A stretch of 64,000 nt of DNA, from the NCBI GenBank assembly GCA_005402585.1, contig BIFP01000008.1, forward strand, positions 620,001 to 684,000. Direction: 5' to 3'. Shown here piece after piece: positions 32,283 to 39,621 of this stretch (the first letter of the stretch is position 1; every line of letters begins with the position of its first letter). The position numbers were made by a program, and so were the translations under genes. Under the pieces are notes generated by a model that saw only the letters and a list, made by a program, of their open reading frames with translations, made no database searches and had not been told where the DNA came from. The DNA comes from Micromonosporaceae bacterium KJ-029. Lineage in GTDB: Bacteria > Actinomycetota > Actinomycetes > Mycobacteriales > Micromonosporaceae.

Positions 32283-33533
32283 TCAGCGATCGACGGGAGC
32301 GGACCCGATGCCGACCACCCGTGCCCACTCGGGCGGCGAGTCCGGCACGTAGTCGGGATCGTCCTCGTCCCACCGGGTGGCACGGGGAAACAACCCCACC
32401 ACCGTCCGGCAGGGCGGTCGCGAGATCGGCCACGGCGTCTGCCCGTCGGTCAGCACGACGATGACATCCGGGCCCGGTCTGTCCCGCAGCGCCCGAGCGA
32501 AACCCGCGCGTAGATCCGTACCCCCACCACCCACCAGCGGGATGTCCTGGGCCCGGCACAGCGGGCCCACGGCGCGGGCCGCCGCGTCGCACGGCAGCAC
32601 TCTGACCAGGTCACGTCGGCCGCCCACGGCCCGAGAGATCGCGGCGACCTCGAGCAGCGCGCTGCCCAGTTCGGCATCGCTGACCGAACCGGATGTGTCG
32701 ATGATGACGCAGACCCGTGGCGGCTGGCGCCGCAGCGCCGGCAGGACGACGCCGGGTACACCGGCGGAGCGCCGCGACGGCCGGCCGTAGGTGTAGTCCT
32801 CGCCCACGCCGGGCGCGGAAACCGCCGAGCGGAGCGCCGCCCCCAGGAGTTCCCGCCACGGCTGCGGTGGATGGAACGCCTGTTCCGCCCACCGCCGCCA
32901 ACCCTGGGGTACGTGGCCCGGTCGGCCGGTGATGCCCTCCGCCACCCGGAACCGCACCGCGTCCCGTTCCTGTGGGCTGAGGGCGTGCGCCCCGTACGGG
33001 CCGAGGTCCCACTCCCGGTCCAGCCCGTCGGCGCCGCTGCCGCAGTCCAGCCAGGCCAGGTGCTGGGTACGCGGCCCGAGCCGGAACTGGCGCAGGTAGT
33101 CCTCCATCAGCTGTCCCTCGGGCAGCTGCAGCGAGCCGGGCTCGACGACGCCTGCGGGCCGGGCCAGCCCGTCGCCGAAGACATCGTCGTTGATCTCGCA
33201 GTCCGCGGCGATGTTCATCCGCAGCCGCTCCCCCGGCCCGGACAGCCCGTGTTCCCGCGCGGCCCGGTCGCTGCGCCCGTGGTGGTCCCGGAGCAGGTGC
33301 GAGACCTCGTGCACCCACACTCCGGCGAGTTCCTCCACCGGGGTCCGGTCCACGAACACGGGCGAGACGTAGCACCGCCAGTACCGGTCCACACCCATCG
33401 TCGGCACCCGACGGGACTCGACCACGTGCAGGGCGAACAACGCCGTGGCCAGGTAGGGACGGACCCGGGCGGCGTGCAGCCGGGCGGTGAAGAGCTTGTC
33501 CCGGTCCAGCGTCCCGGCGCGGTCGGTGGTCAT
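32283..33533 (-). CDS. VWA-like protein with HExxH metallopeptidase domain (MoxR partner)
   Basis: A 416-residue protein. The N-terminal half has a zincin-like motif, VWVHEVSHLLRDHH (HEVSH at 75-79), as in the DUF2201 putative metallopeptidase domain. The C-terminal half is a von Willebrand A-like domain with an intact MIDAS start, DTSGS, and GGGGTDLRAGF as the following metal-loop threonine. Such proteins work with MoxR ATPases, which remodel or load them. Its ATG overlaps the stop of the MoxR gene by four bases, and the two proteins are probably made in fixed ratio. Substrates are unknown. Confidence 0.88.
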   Translation of the reverse strand: MTTDRAGTLDRDKLFTARLHAARVRPYLATALFALHVVESRRVPTMGVDRYWRCYVSPVFVDRTPVEELAGVWVHEVSHLLRDHHGRSDRAAREHGLSGPGERLRMNIAADCEINDDVFGDGLARPAGVVEPGSLQLPEGQLMEDYLRQFRLGPRTQHLAWLDCGSGADGLDREWDLGPYGAHALSPQERDAVRFRVAEGITGRPGHVPQGWRRWAEQAFHPPQPWRELLGAALRSAVSAPGVGEDYTYGRPSRRSAGVPGVVLPALRRQPPRVCVIIDTSGSVSDAELGSALLEVAAISRAVGGRRDLVRVLPCDAAARAVGPLCRAQDIPLVGGGGTDLRAGFARALRDRPGPDVIVVLTDGQTPWPISRPPCRTVVGLFPRATRWDEDDPDYVPDSPPEWARVVGIGSAPVDR

Positions 33534-34768
33534 CGGCCCACTGAGGCCGCGACCCGGGCCGCCGTCCGATCAGCCCGCCCGGACAGCGACACCACGCCGG
33601 CGAGCCTCTCGATCGACGCGGGCACGTCCCAGTCCTCGCGCCGCAGCCGGGCGAGAGTGGACGCGGGGACGACCACCAGGTCCGGGGCACCCGTCTCCAG
33701 CGCCAGGACCAGCAGCGTCCAGGCCGCGTCCCAGCGGGACCGATCCGGGCGTACGCGCACCGCTTCCACCACCCCGTCCAGCACGATCTGGCGTAGGTCG
33801 CCCCGTTCGGGCAGGACGGCGGAGGCCGGATCGGCCAGCAACACCTCCGGGTCGGGAAGGTCCATCCGGTCCAGGCTGGCCAGCAGTTCCAGCCCCGGGC
33901 CGTCGCCCACAGTGCCTCTGACCAGCATCGACAGGACCTCCCTAGAGGTGTCGGCCGCGGTCGCGAAGGCGATCAGACGCAACGTCATCTCCCAGCTCCG
34001 CGGCGACGGCCACGGCCCGCCCCGGCCCGCCTCACCGGTGGGCAGCCGGTGCACGAGCCCCGGGCGGGCGGACAGGAGTCCACACACCGCACGACGGGCA
34101 AAGGTCACGGCCTCCGACAGCCGTTGCGGGTCCAGCCGGGGCAGCACCGCCCGAGGCCAGGTCCCACCCAGGCCGCGTACGACAACCTCGTGGTCATGGG
34201 TCCACTGGAGGTGGACGAAGCGGTTCGCCAACGGCGGGCTCAACTCCCAGCCGTCGGCCGCCGAGGAGCGCGGATTGGCGGCAGCCACGATCCGGACCTC
34301 GGCCGGCAGGCGCAAACTGCCGATCCGCCGCTCGAGCACGAGGCGGAGCAGGGCGGCCTGCACAGCAGGCGGGGCGGTCGACAATTCGTCCAGGAACAGC
34401 AGTCCGCGACCGGCGCGTACCAGACGCACCGCCCAGTCCGGCGGCGCCATCGGAACGCCCTGGACGGCCGGGTCGTCGCCGACGACCGGCAGTCCGGAGA
34501 AGTCGGACGGCTCGTGGACGCTGGCGATCACCGTCGTGAGCGGCAGGTCCAGGGAGGCGGCGAGCTGCGTCAGCGCGGCGGTCTTGCCGATTCCCGGCTC
34601 ACCCCAGAGCAGCACCGGCAGGTCGGCAGCCACGGCCAGGTTCAGTGCCTCCAATTGAGGGTTGGCGCGGGCCTCGGTGGTGGTGTCGCACAGCAACGCG
34701 AGCAGGTCGGCGGCGACGTCGAGTTGCGGAAGCGGAGTCGAGTCGATCGAGATACGGGTCGAGAGCAT
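33530..34768 (-). CDS. MoxR-family AAA+ ATPase
   Basis: A 412-residue ATPase. Walker A is GEPGIGKT (56-63), Walker B GLLFLDELST (about 138-147), and sensor 1 lies in RIVAAANPRSSA. The region after Walker A (VIASVHEPSDFSGLPVV) is typical of MoxR/RavA-like proteins. A C-terminal helical lid follows. MoxR ATPases act as chaperones that activate VWA-domain partners, here the downstream overlapping gene. An uncharacterised gene precedes it by 73 bp on the same strand, giving a conserved-looking three-gene unit. Confidence 0.9.
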   Translation of the reverse strand: MLSTRISIDSTPLPQLDVAADLLALLCDTTTEARANPQLEALNLAVAADLPVLLWGEPGIGKTAALTQLAASLDLPLTTVIASVHEPSDFSGLPVVGDDPAVQGVPMAPPDWAVRLVRAGRGLLFLDELSTAPPAVQAALLRLVLERRIGSLRLPAEVRIVAAANPRSSAADGWELSPPLANRFVHLQWTHDHEVVVRGLGGTWPRAVLPRLDPQRLSEAVTFARRAVCGLLSARPGLVHRLPTGEAGRGGPWPSPRSWEMTLRLIAFATAADTSREVLSMLVRGTVGDGPGLELLASLDRMDLPDPEVLLADPASAVLPERGDLRQIVLDGVVEAVRVRPDRSRWDAAWTLLVLALETGAPDLVVVPASTLARLRREDWDVPASIERLAGVVSLSGRADRTAARVAASVGR

Positions 34769-34841
34769 GTGAGATCACCTGGGAAGTCGTGGTGGGCCGG
34801 CCTGAGGCCGGGAGAGCCGAAATTTAAGGAGGTCCCGCTGA

Positions 34842-36242
34842 TCAGCGGGCGATTGCCTGGCGGGGGTGGGAGCGGCGGTCACGCTTGGGCCGCTGGTCGA
34901 GGAGGGAGGCGGGTGGTCCGTGTCCGGTCAGCCGGGCCCGAAACATTCCGTACGCGATCCGCCGCAACGCGGCGTTCTCCAGTTCCTCCCGTAGATTCCC
35001 GTCGCGTAGAAGCGCATCGGGTCCGAGCAGGGCCTCGACGGCGGCCAGTGCGCCGGTGGTGTCCCCGTGGTCCAGACGGGCACGGATGTCGGGGAGGCAC
35101 TCCGGACGGCGATGTGCATCGTCGATCGCCCGCAGGCAGGGAAGCGGGGTACCGGTCAGTGCGGCCAGTAGTTCCTCCCGGCGGATCTCCGCCGGGTCGT
35201 GGTCCAGGGCGGCGAGCACTCCGTCCACCAGGCCGATCCGGTGCCAGACTCCACGGCAGGCCACGAGCCGTGGCGTTTGCGTCGGGTCCGGGGCCGCCAG
35301 GTTGGCTGCCAACGGGTGACCGGGTGCGAGCGCCGACGCCACCAGCGGATGAAGCCGGTCGACCGTGATCAGCCCGTGGCGCAGCAGATCCAGGTCGGGT
35401 GTCGTCCAGGTTGCCGCGTCGGGCAGCACCGGCAGCGCCGCGACACGACCCGCCCGCGACGCCCGGTCGATCCGCGCCTCGGGCGGCCGAAGGTCCGTCC
35501 CGGCCGAAGCGACGTCGAGGACCAGCCGACGTCGAGGCCCGAGCCGCACCGCCACCACACCGCTGGCGCGGCCTTCGGCCTGGAGCAGCAACGTCGCCTC
35601 GGCCGCCCACCGGTGCACCGCGTAACCGCGTTCCTCCAGTGCGCCCCAGCGTGGGTCTGGCGGCACCCCGGCAACGCCGTCACCGGACGGTTGCTCCGCG
35701 CCGGACCGGCTCCGCAGCTCGTCGGCCCTGCGGGCGTCCCAGAGGTGACGGTGCAGGTCGAGGCGGAATCGGCGGTCGGGACGGGGATGTGGATGAGCGC
35801 CGCTGGTCTCGTCGAAGGATCCGGCCCACAGTGCCAGGCTGATCCGCTGCCCCGCGTCCGCCCAGGCCGGTGGCGTTCGGGCCACGAGGTGCAGCGGCTC
35901 GGTACCGTCGTGTTCCGCCCCGCCGTACCGGGCCAGTGAGACGGTCAGTCCCGGACGCAACAGACCGTCCGGGCCGATCCTCGGCATGTGCCAGCGCAGC
36001 AGGTCGGGCGCGAGGTGCCGGAGATCTGCCCGGAGCAGGGCGGCCAGTTCCCGGCCGTGGTGGCGAGCCACGGTGCGCAGGTCCAGGTCGGCGTCGACGC
36101 GAGCGGCGGCGCACGCGCCGGCCCAGTCACCGACACGACGACGAACGGTCGCAGCTTTGATCATCGAGCGCGGCACGGCGTACTCACGCACGCGCCGCCA
36201 GAGGAAGAGGCGGGATTCCGCATTCGCGGCCGGGGAGCGCAT
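34842..36242 (-). CDS. Uncharacterised actinobacterial protein of the MoxR/VWA triad
   Basis: A 466-residue protein with no catalytic motif I recognise. It begins LWRRVREYAVP..MIKAATVRRRVGDWAGACAAARVDADLDL, a helical, Arg-rich segment that also occurs next to MoxR/VWA pairs in other actinomycetes, as far as I recall. The middle is beta-rich (RRFRLDLHRHLWDAR, VVAVRLGPRRRLVLDV); the end is helical with an Arg/Lys/His tail. ATG 36242 follows GGGTGAG; a GTG at 36248 is possible. As first gene of the unit it may be the substrate, adaptor or sensor for the ATPase/VWA machine. Confidence 0.78.
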   Translation of the reverse strand: MRSPAANAESRLFLWRRVREYAVPRSMIKAATVRRRVGDWAGACAAARVDADLDLRTVARHHGRELAALLRADLRHLAPDLLRWHMPRIGPDGLLRPGLTVSLARYGGAEHDGTEPLHLVARTPPAWADAGQRISLALWAGSFDETSGAHPHPRPDRRFRLDLHRHLWDARRADELRSRSGAEQPSGDGVAGVPPDPRWGALEERGYAVHRWAAEATLLLQAEGRASGVVAVRLGPRRRLVLDVASAGTDLRPPEARIDRASRAGRVAALPVLPDAATWTTPDLDLLRHGLITVDRLHPLVASALAPGHPLAANLAAPDPTQTPRLVACRGVWHRIGLVDGVLAALDHDPAEIRREELLAALTGTPLPCLRAIDDAHRRPECLPDIRARLDHGDTTGALAAVEALLGPDALLRDGNLREELENAALRRIAYGMFRARLTGHGPPASLLDQRPKRDRRSHPRQAIAR

Positions 36243-36416
36243 CAGCACTCACCCTGTGCGAATCGGACCCCCAATCTGAGAGAAAGATTCATCGCGGCGG
36301 AGCCTAGCGGCTCGCCACGAACTCCGCCAGGGCTGATTCTTCGTCGTTTGTGGTGGCACGGACAGCGCAGCTCGTCCTCATGAGCAATCCCGTGGTAGAC
36401 ACCCACCGCCTCACTC

Positions 36417-36447
36417 GCCGACATCACCCGGTCCGGGTGATGTCGGC
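36417..36447. promoter_or_regulatory. 31-bp near-perfect palindrome between divergent operons
   Basis: GCCGACATCACCCGG (36417-36431), one central T, then the exact complement (36433-36447). It lies in the 258-bp region between the MoxR triad (minus) and the SCP2/glycosidase genes (plus), 53 bp before the latter. With only one central base it suits a dimeric repressor or a cruciform better than an RNA hairpin, although a terminator cannot be excluded. Confidence 0.65.
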
Positions 36448-36500
36448 TCGCCCCCTGGCCGGCCAGGCTCTTCCTGCGGCCGTACCGCGAAGGGGGGCGG

Positions 36501-36863
36501 ATGTCCGAGACGACCAGGGACTTCTTTACCGACATCGAACGGGACAGACCACATGTTCCCGCGAAGTACACCGGGACGATCCGGTACGACCTGTCCGTCG
36601 ACCATGTGACGGAGCACTGGGTGTTGAGAATCGATTCGGGTGCGGTGAGTGTCGCCCAGGACGCCCGGGAGGCCGACTGCGTCGTCCGGACCAGCCGTGA
36701 CGTGTTCGACCGGATTCTCAACGGACAGCAGGGGGTCTACGCCGCCGTCTGGCGCAACCTGCTCAGCGTCGAAGGCGACATCTCCCTGATCGCCACGCTG
36801 CGCGAGCTGCTGCCGGCGGCCCGGGGGGCCAGCCGGACCGCGTCCCGGAAGCCGGAGGTGTGA
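36501..36863 (+). CDS. SCP2 sterol-transfer-like small protein
   Basis: A 120-residue cytoplasmic protein that fits the SCP2-like lipid-binding fold: KYTGTIRYDLSVD (first strands), HWVLRIDSGAVSVAQ, ADCVVRTSRDVFDRILNGQ (the helix carrying the ...G..) and LLSVEGDISLIATLRELLP at the end. The length is right for a stand-alone domain. GGGGGGCGG lies close before the ATG. It ends 3 bp before the GTG of a glycogen-debranching-type enzyme, so the two are almost certainly cotranscribed; the pairing of a lipid-binding fold with such an enzyme is not explained. Confidence 0.78.
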   Translation: MSETTRDFFTDIERDRPHVPAKYTGTIRYDLSVDHVTEHWVLRIDSGAVSVAQDAREADCVVRTSRDVFDRILNGQQGVYAAVWRNLLSVEGDISLIATLRELLPAARGASRTASRKPEV

Positions 36864-36866
36864 GCG

Positions 36867-38960
36867 GTGAGTCGGAGTCTGGTCAGCATCATGGACGGCA
36901 ACACGTACCTCCTGAGCAACGACCGCGGCGACATCTCCGCCGCCGCCGGCCCGCAGACGGGGCTGTACTCCTTCGACACCCGGCATCTGAACCAGTGGCA
37001 CCTGAGCCTCAACGGAGAGCGCCTGAACACCCTCGCGGTGGACGACCTGAACCACTTCGAGACGCGCTTCTTCCTGGTGCCGGGGGCGGCGACCCACTAC
37101 GTGGACGCGACGGTGTCGGTGATCCGGCACCGCTGGGTGGGTGCCAGCTTCAACGAGGAGCTGACCCTGTTCAACCACGGCATGTCGCCGGCTCCGATCA
37201 CGGTCAGGATGGACATCAGCAGCGACTTCGCCGACACGGTCGAACTACGCCAGGGCAGCAGCGGGCCACGGAAGGGCCGCACCTGTGTCCGGGTCGAGGA
37301 CGGTTGCCTGCGGCTCACCTACGAGCGGGAGTCGTTCGTCCGGGAGACGATCGTGTCGTCGTCCGAGCCGGCGTTGGTGGACGAGCGGGGCATGACGTTC
37401 GAGGCGGCCATCGGGCCGCACGGCAGTTGGCAGACCACGTTGCACGTGGAAACCGTGCTGCGCGGCGCCCGGGGCCGGGACGTTCGGGCGAACCTCGCCG
37501 CCCACCGTGGCCGGCAACGGCCGGAGATGCGCCAGGAGCACGACGAGTGGCTCAAGTCGGCGCCGTCGCTACGCGCCGAATCGCCCTCGCTGACCGCCAC
37601 CTACCAACGCAGCCTGACCGACCTGGGCGCACTGCGCTACTCCTCGTGGACCTATCCGGAGCGGCTGCCCATGGCCGGAATGCCCTGGTACATGACCATG
37701 ATCGCCCGGGACGCGCTCATCACCTGCCTACAGGCCATCTCGTTCACCCCGCAGCTCAGCGTGCCCACGCTGCGATTGTGCGCCGCCGGGCACGGCACCG
37801 TGTCGGACGACTTCCGGGAAGAGGAACCGGGCAAGGTCTTCTACGAGGTCCGGTACGGCGAGAGCGGGGCGTTCGAGGACCTGCCACAGGCCGCGGACTT
37901 CAGCGCGGCCGACACCACCCCGCTGTTCGTAGTCCTGCTCGACGAGTACGAGCGGTGGACCGGCGACCAGAGCCTGGTACGGGAACTGGAGTACGAGACG
38001 CGCAAGGCCCTGGACTGGATCGACCAGTATGCCGACCTGACCGGCCGGGGATACGTGTCGTACCAGCGGCGCAACCAACGAACCGGCCGCCTCAACCAGG
38101 GCTGGAAGAACACGCCGGACGCCATCTCGTACCGCGACGGGCGGCTGCCCGGCTACCCTCTCGCCACCTGCGAGCTGCAGGGCTACGCGTACGACGCGAA
38201 GCTGCGAGGTGCCCGGCTGGCTCGACTGGTCTGGGGCGACCCGGCGTACGCCGACCGCCTGGAACGGGAGGCCGCGGAGCTGAAGGACCGGTTCAACCGG
38301 GACTTCTGGATCGCCGACCGCGGTTACTACGCGGTCGCGGTCGAGGCCGACGGCGCCCAGGTGGACGCGCTCACCTCCAACATCGGCCACCTGTTGTGGA
38401 GCGGGATCGCCACGGAGGACAAGGCCGCCCAGGTGGTCGAGCACCTGATGAGCGACCAGATGTACACGGGCTGGGGAATACGCACCCTGGCCACCGACAA
38501 CCACCGTTACAACCCGATCGGCATCCACACCGGCATGGTGTGGCCGTTCGACAACGCGCTGACCGCCTACGGCCTACGCCGGTACGGCTACGACCAGGAG
38601 GCGGCCCGGGTCGCCGAGGGACTCCTGGCGGCGGCGAGCCGCCTGGACGGACGGCTGCCGGGCGCCTTCGCCGGATACGCCTGCGACCAGACGAAGTACC
38701 CGGTCACCGAGCCGGGCATGGGCTCACCGCAGGCCCTCTCGGCCGCGGCCCCGCTGATGTTGCTCCGCACCCTGCTCGGCCTGGAACCCTGCGAAGGGCG
38801 CCTGACGGTGCAACCGGCGGTCCCGGAGAAGATCGGCCTTGTCGAACTGCTCGACGTCCCGGGTCCCTGGGGACGGCTGGACGCCGCCGCCGCCCGCGGC
38901 CGACTGCCGGCGTCCGTCCGACCGGAACATCAGGCGGCCCTGCAGATCCTGCCCAGATGA
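36867..38960 (+). CDS. Glycogen-debranching-type glycosidase (GDE N-terminal domain + (alpha/alpha)6 barrel), copy 1
   Basis: A 697-residue enzyme of the amylo-alpha-1,6-glucosidase-like family. Residues about 1-220 are the GDE N-terminal beta domain (TGLYSFDTRHLNQWHLSLNG). The rest is an (alpha/alpha)6 barrel with PWYMTMIARDALITCLQ, GTVSDDFREEEPGKVFYEVR, NQGWKNTPDAI and GIHTGMVWPFDNAL, where acidic residues near REEEPGK and the late EPGMGSPQALSA region are candidate catalytic groups. It should cleave alpha-glucosidic bonds in an intracellular glucan or related sugar. The start is GTG 36867 behind GGAGG (36854-36858). A paralogue follows at 39622. Confidence 0.88.
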   Translation: MSRSLVSIMDGNTYLLSNDRGDISAAAGPQTGLYSFDTRHLNQWHLSLNGERLNTLAVDDLNHFETRFFLVPGAATHYVDATVSVIRHRWVGASFNEELTLFNHGMSPAPITVRMDISSDFADTVELRQGSSGPRKGRTCVRVEDGCLRLTYERESFVRETIVSSSEPALVDERGMTFEAAIGPHGSWQTTLHVETVLRGARGRDVRANLAAHRGRQRPEMRQEHDEWLKSAPSLRAESPSLTATYQRSLTDLGALRYSSWTYPERLPMAGMPWYMTMIARDALITCLQAISFTPQLSVPTLRLCAAGHGTVSDDFREEEPGKVFYEVRYGESGAFEDLPQAADFSAADTTPLFVVLLDEYERWTGDQSLVRELEYETRKALDWIDQYADLTGRGYVSYQRRNQRTGRLNQGWKNTPDAISYRDGRLPGYPLATCELQGYAYDAKLRGARLARLVWGDPAYADRLEREAAELKDRFNRDFWIADRGYYAVAVEADGAQVDALTSNIGHLLWSGIATEDKAAQVVEHLMSDQMYTGWGIRTLATDNHRYNPIGIHTGMVWPFDNALTAYGLRRYGYDQEAARVAEGLLAAASRLDGRLPGAFAGYACDQTKYPVTEPGMGSPQALSAAAPLMLLRTLLGLEPCEGRLTVQPAVPEKIGLVELLDVPGPWGRLDAAAARGRLPASVRPEHQAALQILPR

Positions 38961-39076
38961 GCCGGCGCACCCTTCGCCCGCCGTCTCCTCGGCGAGGACG
39001 GCACGAGCGCGTCCGCATCGTCGTCCCTACTCGGTCGTTTACCGGGATGACCCTGGTCAGGACCAGAGAGGGTGTC

Positions 39077-39490
39077 ATGGCTTCTCGACTCAACCCGTAC
39101 TTCAACTTTCCCGGCAACGCGCGGGAGGCGATGGAGTTCTACCGGAGCGTGTTCGGCGGCGATCTCACGCAGAACACCTTCGGCGAGTTCGGTACGGAGG
39201 ATCCCGCACTGGCCGACAAGATCATGCACGCCATGCTGGAGACCCCGAACGGCTACACGCTGATGGCCGCGGACACGGCCCCCGGGATGGAGCACGTGCC
39301 GGGCAACAACGTGTCGGTGAGCCTCAGCGGCGACGACGACGCCGATCTACGCGGGTACTGGACACGGCTCTCCGACGGCGGCACGGTGATGGTGCCGCTG
39401 GCCAGGCAGATGTGGGGCGACGAGTTCGGCATGTGTCTCGACCGGTTCGGCATCGGCTGGATGGTGAACATCATCCAGCGCGAGGGCTGA
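39077..39490 (+). CDS. VOC-family (PhnB/glyoxalase-like) protein
   Basis: A 137-residue protein of the vicinal oxygen chelate fold, PhnB-like subgroup. Typical segments are LNPYFNFPGNAREAMEFYRSVFGG at the N-terminus, HAMLETPNGYTLMAAD in the middle, and MWGDEFGMCLDRFGIGWMVNI at the end, with the paired beta-alpha-beta3 modules. The metal ligands of true glyoxalases are not all evident, so activity is uncertain; many relatives are annotated only by fold. The ATG at 39077 is the family start. It lies between the two glycogen-debranching paralogues on the same strand. Confidence 0.86.
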   Translation: MASRLNPYFNFPGNAREAMEFYRSVFGGDLTQNTFGEFGTEDPALADKIMHAMLETPNGYTLMAADTAPGMEHVPGNNVSVSLSGDDDADLRGYWTRLSDGGTVMVPLARQMWGDEFGMCLDRFGIGWMVNIIQREG

Positions 39491-39621
39491 TCCGCTACGA
39501 GAGGCGAGCCCGCCGGCCCACAGGTGTATCGCCGGCGCGACCGGGTACGAACCGCTGACCGCTGCGTCCGCGGGCGGTACCCGATCGGCGCGTGGGGCAC
39601 ACCGCAGGTCAGGGGGTTCGC

